Source: Phycisphaerae bacterium (lineage in GTDB: Bacteria > Planctomycetota > Phycisphaerae > JAAYCJ01). Taken from it: DNA of 9,001 nucleotides. The notes under the pieces are model-generated. The model was not told the DNA's origin. It saw nothing but the letters and a program-made list of their open reading frames with translations, and did no database searches. Positions 6,280 through 9,001 of this stretch are shown here, piece by piece. A program made the position numbers and the translations under genes. The stretch's first letter is position 1; every line of letters starts with the position of its first letter. The stretch spans positions 1-9,001 of the forward strand of contig JAAZAW010000358.1 in NCBI GenBank assembly GCA_012514125.1, in the 5' to 3' direction.

Positions 6280-9001
6280 CTATTTGGACCGCATCACTGA
6301 CGTAAGAGTCGTGTTGTATTTTTCCATGTTCATACGTTGCGAAGCGTTAAACACATTTTTCTTTAAATCAATATCGCAAGCCTGATCAAGAAACAGCCGG
6401 GCCTGCGGATAGTCTTTCAGACGAATACAAAGATCGACAAGCTTGAGCATGACATGTGCGGCATCGGATGAATCGTCGGGCAAGAGTTCGAGACATCGCA
6501 GATAATCCTGTCGGGCCTGAAGAAGCTTTGCAGGCATCAGTGCGAAAATGGAGGCCCGTGTATCAAGAATATCCGGATTATTCGGCGAAAGGCCAAGTCC
6601 TCGATCAGCCAGAGCCAGAGCGGCGTCGAAATCGTGTTTATGGTTCGCGAGAATCCAGGCAAGATTATTGATGGCATGGATATTGGACTGCTGATATTTC
6701 AGAGTCGTTCTGTATGCTTTTTCGGCAAGATCGTATTTTTGTGCTTCCATCGCCCGCCAGCCCAGTTGAAGCTGAGCGTCAATCAAATGAGGTTTGGCGG
6801 AAACAGCTTCCATAAGCCAAATCCAGGATTGATTTCGATGATCGGGATTTTCGGAAACGCCAAGCACCTCCCCCGCCAGAGCGATGATTTCCGGATCGCC
6901 CTCCGCATATTCCTGGTAGTCGGCTATTTCCTTCATGATCTGATCGTAGCGATGTTGATCTCCCAGCCAGCGAATTCGTTCTCCCACCACCCAAGGGGCA
7001 AAAGGCGCCTGTTGCGCCGCCTGATGAAGATAATGGCCGGCGCGATCATAATTTTTCTTCTTTCGATAAAGTTCAGCCAGCATCAGTGAAACTCCCGGAC
7101 CGGGTGAGGAATCATTTTTGCTGTTGAAGGTTTCAAGGAGTGTAATGGCTTCATTCTCCATGCCAAGAGCCAGCGTAACTTGAGCGTCAAGCAGACACAG
7201 TTGTTCATTGTCGGGTTCATGGTTTGCCGCCAGACGAACCTGCATTTGCATATCCCGTATCAACTCATCATTGCCGGCATGAATCCCGCATTCAATGATC
7301 AACTTCATCGCGTTGATATTCCCCGGGTCCTTGTCCAATACCAGACGTGCCATCTCCAATGTAGCCTGATGATTACCGAGAAGTTTTTCCGCTTCGGCCC
7401 GTGCGAGCAGAAGTGAAATACTTTCCGGATTGGCCGCCAAACCACGAATCGCCAGATCCCGTGCGCTGATATAATCCAATGAGTCTCTCGCCATAGCGAT
7501 AAGTTTCAAATGGGCGTCTACCGCTTGCGGATCGATCTGAACGACGCGTTGAATCAGTTTCCTGGCTTGGGGGACCTGAGTCTTATGCTCATCGAGCAAA
7601 ATCAGCGCCCGCACCCAAAGAAGATCGGCGTCGTTCGTATATTCTTTTTCAAGTTCATTGAGCATCGATATCGCATCGGCCTTGTCCTGTGTCGATCCGC
7701 GAAGAAGAAGCGCCTTGATCAATCGACGTTTTATCTGTGTGTTGGAAGGACATACCGCCGCCCCCTGCCGCCAGGCGTCGATTGCTTCGTCGAGGCGTTG
7801 ATGATCGACATGAAATTTTCCGAGGATTTCATAACTTTGTCCATTTTTATCCAATCGGGTCAGATGAGTAAAACATTCCTGAGCTTCGTCGAAATGACCG
7901 ATATTGGCCAGGAAGGTAGCGCGAACCAGCCAGACTTCAAAGGTGTCGCGTTCCCTGGCCGCCCGGTCAAGAAGATCAATCGCTTCTTGAGTTTGATCGG
8001 CGGCGTTAAGGATAGCCACACGAAACGCCAACGAAGCCATGGCATCAGGCAACACGGCATCGATTTCATCGAGGTATTTCATCGCCAGATCGACATCGTT
8101 AAGCTCCTGCCACGTGAGTCGGGCCAAAAGCAGCCGAGAGTGGATATCGTCGGGGCAATTGGAAATTTGAAGTCGAAGCTCTTCAATGGCCTGTTGAATA
8201 TTGCGGGAATGGACCAGAATGCGAATACGACGCGAATTCGTCTGCCGGGAAACCAGATGCAATGAATTTATCATTTCCATTGCTTCGACATAACGGTGTT
8301 GCTTTTCCAGCAAGGCAATCAATTCATCCACAACGTCAACCATGGACGGTTTTGCCGACAATGTTCGACGATAAAGCGATTCGGCAGAAGCAATATCGCC
8401 CATCCGTTCGTACATTCGCCCCAGCAGGATGACAGGATCGGACCATTCCGGATCGGCCTGAATGCAGCGATTGAGATATTCCGTGATTCGAACACGATTT
8501 TCATTCCATCGACCGGTGTTGATCCAGAGTGAAGATTGTTGTAACCGCCAGAGCAGACCGCTCGGGCCTTCGATATCGCGAATGTCATTGACGAGTTTTT
8601 GCGCTTTGTCGGTATTTTTATAAATTTCCGGCATGCTCAGAATCGTTGCCCGGACTTGAAGATCGTTTTCGTCCGATTCGGCGATTTGCATCAATAATGT
8701 CAGACCCGCCTGCCGATTTTCGTGTAATATTTCCAGAATGGCCAGACGCTTGGTCAATATTTTACGGAAATCGTCATCGGAAACTTTATCCATCGCCAGA
8801 ACCAAAGTTTCACGGGCGGCTTGGTATCGATGATTCAGTTGATAAAGATCAACCAGCGTCAGCCACGCCTCTATTCGGTCCGGATATTTACCGCACAATT
8901 GCCGGCTGAGGATTTCAGCCTCATTAAGTTTATTGCTCGAGATATAAAGTCGAACAAGACGAATCTTCACAGATAACGAATCCGAACATTGCTCCGCTGC
9001 C
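6280..9001 (-). CDS. Very long TPR-repeat protein, N-terminus outside window
   Basis: The visible 907 codons are almost all tetratricopeptide repeats. The frame is open through the window edge, and the GTG at 8970 is inside the repeat array, so the gene is 5'-partial. I segment about 24-25 repeats of roughly 34 residues; clear ones lie in the C-terminal quarter (LGWRAMEAQKYDLAEKAYRT, NNLAWILANHKHDFDAALAL) and in the middle (FEVWLVRATFLANIGHFDEA). After the last repeat a short polar tail ends the protein. TPR arrays are helical scaffolds for protein contacts; long TPR proteins are common next to exopolysaccharide genes, for example the TPR lipoprotein of exosortase-associated clusters. Being 41 bases before the Wza-like gene on the same strand, it probably helps assemble or regulate the export machine. 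Whether it is exported or membrane-bound cannot be seen, because the N-terminus is missing. Confidence 0.9.
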   Translation of the reverse strand, partial: AAEQCSDSLSVKIRLVRLYISSNKLNEAEILSRQLCGKYPDRIEAWLTLVDLYQLNHRYQAARETLVLAMDKVSDDDFRKILTKRLAILEILHENRQAGLTLLMQIAESDENDLQVRATILSMPEIYKNTDKAQKLVNDIRDIEGPSGLLWRLQQSSLWINTGRWNENRVRITEYLNRCIQADPEWSDPVILLGRMYERMGDIASAESLYRRTLSAKPSMVDVVDELIALLEKQHRYVEAMEMINSLHLVSRQTNSRRIRILVHSRNIQQAIEELRLQISNCPDDIHSRLLLARLTWQELNDVDLAMKYLDEIDAVLPDAMASLAFRVAILNAADQTQEAIDLLDRAARERDTFEVWLVRATFLANIGHFDEAQECFTHLTRLDKNGQSYEILGKFHVDHQRLDEAIDAWRQGAAVCPSNTQIKRRLIKALLLRGSTQDKADAISMLNELEKEYTNDADLLWVRALILLDEHKTQVPQARKLIQRVVQIDPQAVDAHLKLIAMARDSLDYISARDLAIRGLAANPESISLLLARAEAEKLLGNHQATLEMARLVLDKDPGNINAMKLIIECGIHAGNDELIRDMQMQVRLAANHEPDNEQLCLLDAQVTLALGMENEAITLLETFNSKNDSSPGPGVSLMLAELYRKKKNYDRAGHYLHQAAQQAPFAPWVVGERIRWLGDQHRYDQIMKEIADYQEYAEGDPEIIALAGEVLGVSENPDHRNQSWIWLMEAVSAKPHLIDAQLQLGWRAMEAQKYDLAEKAYRTTLKYQQSNIHAINNLAWILANHKHDFDAALALADRGLGLSPNNPDILDTRASIFALMPAKLLQARQDYLRCLELLPDDSSDAAHVMLKLVDLCIRLKDYPQARLFLDQACDIDLKKNVFNASQRMNMEKYNTTLTSVMRSK

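Noticed and set aside
7510..8265. 251-residue open frame on the plus strand
   Set aside because: It lies wholly opposite the TPR gene, shows no recognisable domain, and has no ribosome site; the minus strand reading has clear TPR repeats.

Overview
The window carries seven protein-coding genes, two of them cut by the window edges, and no RNA gene, CRISPR array or mobile element that I can see. Two proteins carry lipoprotein signals and one is a Wza-type export protein, so the cell has a Gram-negative type envelope. A histidine kinase beside a receiver protein with no output domain, an ECF sigma factor with a large membrane anti-sigma protein, and a giant TPR protein together look like a planctomycete (perhaps Phycisphaerae-like). 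That assignment is inference from gene style only.

Left arm (1-1658, + strand): the 3' part of a soluble histidine kinase, then 5 bases later a response regulator with a receiver domain and a basic helical tail. They form a translationally close two-component pair. The kinase start lies outside the window.

Middle (1787-3870, - strand): an ECF sigma factor and, overlapping it by 4 bases (ATGA), a zinc-finger, single-span anti-sigma factor with an unusually large extracytoplasmic part. This pair converges on the response regulator. A 214-base divergent region (3871-4084) separates the sigma gene from a + strand lipoprotein gene (4085-4951). That lipoprotein joins an Ig-like domain to a HAD-fold domain of the lipin/LNS2 type. 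Each side of the divergent region holds a candidate extended -10 promoter.

Right arm (5027-9001, - strand): a very long TPR-repeat protein (N-terminus beyond the window), followed 41 bases later by a Wza-like polysaccharide export lipoprotein, closed by a clear intrinsic terminator at 4953-4988. This looks like one end of an exopolysaccharide secretion locus.

The shared theme is the cell envelope: polysaccharide export, a lipid-anchored phosphatase-like protein, and two signalling modules (phosphorelay and sigma/anti-sigma). Only the adjacency is seen; a regulatory link between the modules is inference. No plainly new system is visible. The items most worth a second look are the lipoprotein-anchored lipin-like HAD protein, the enlarged anti-sigma sensor region, and the output-less response regulator.
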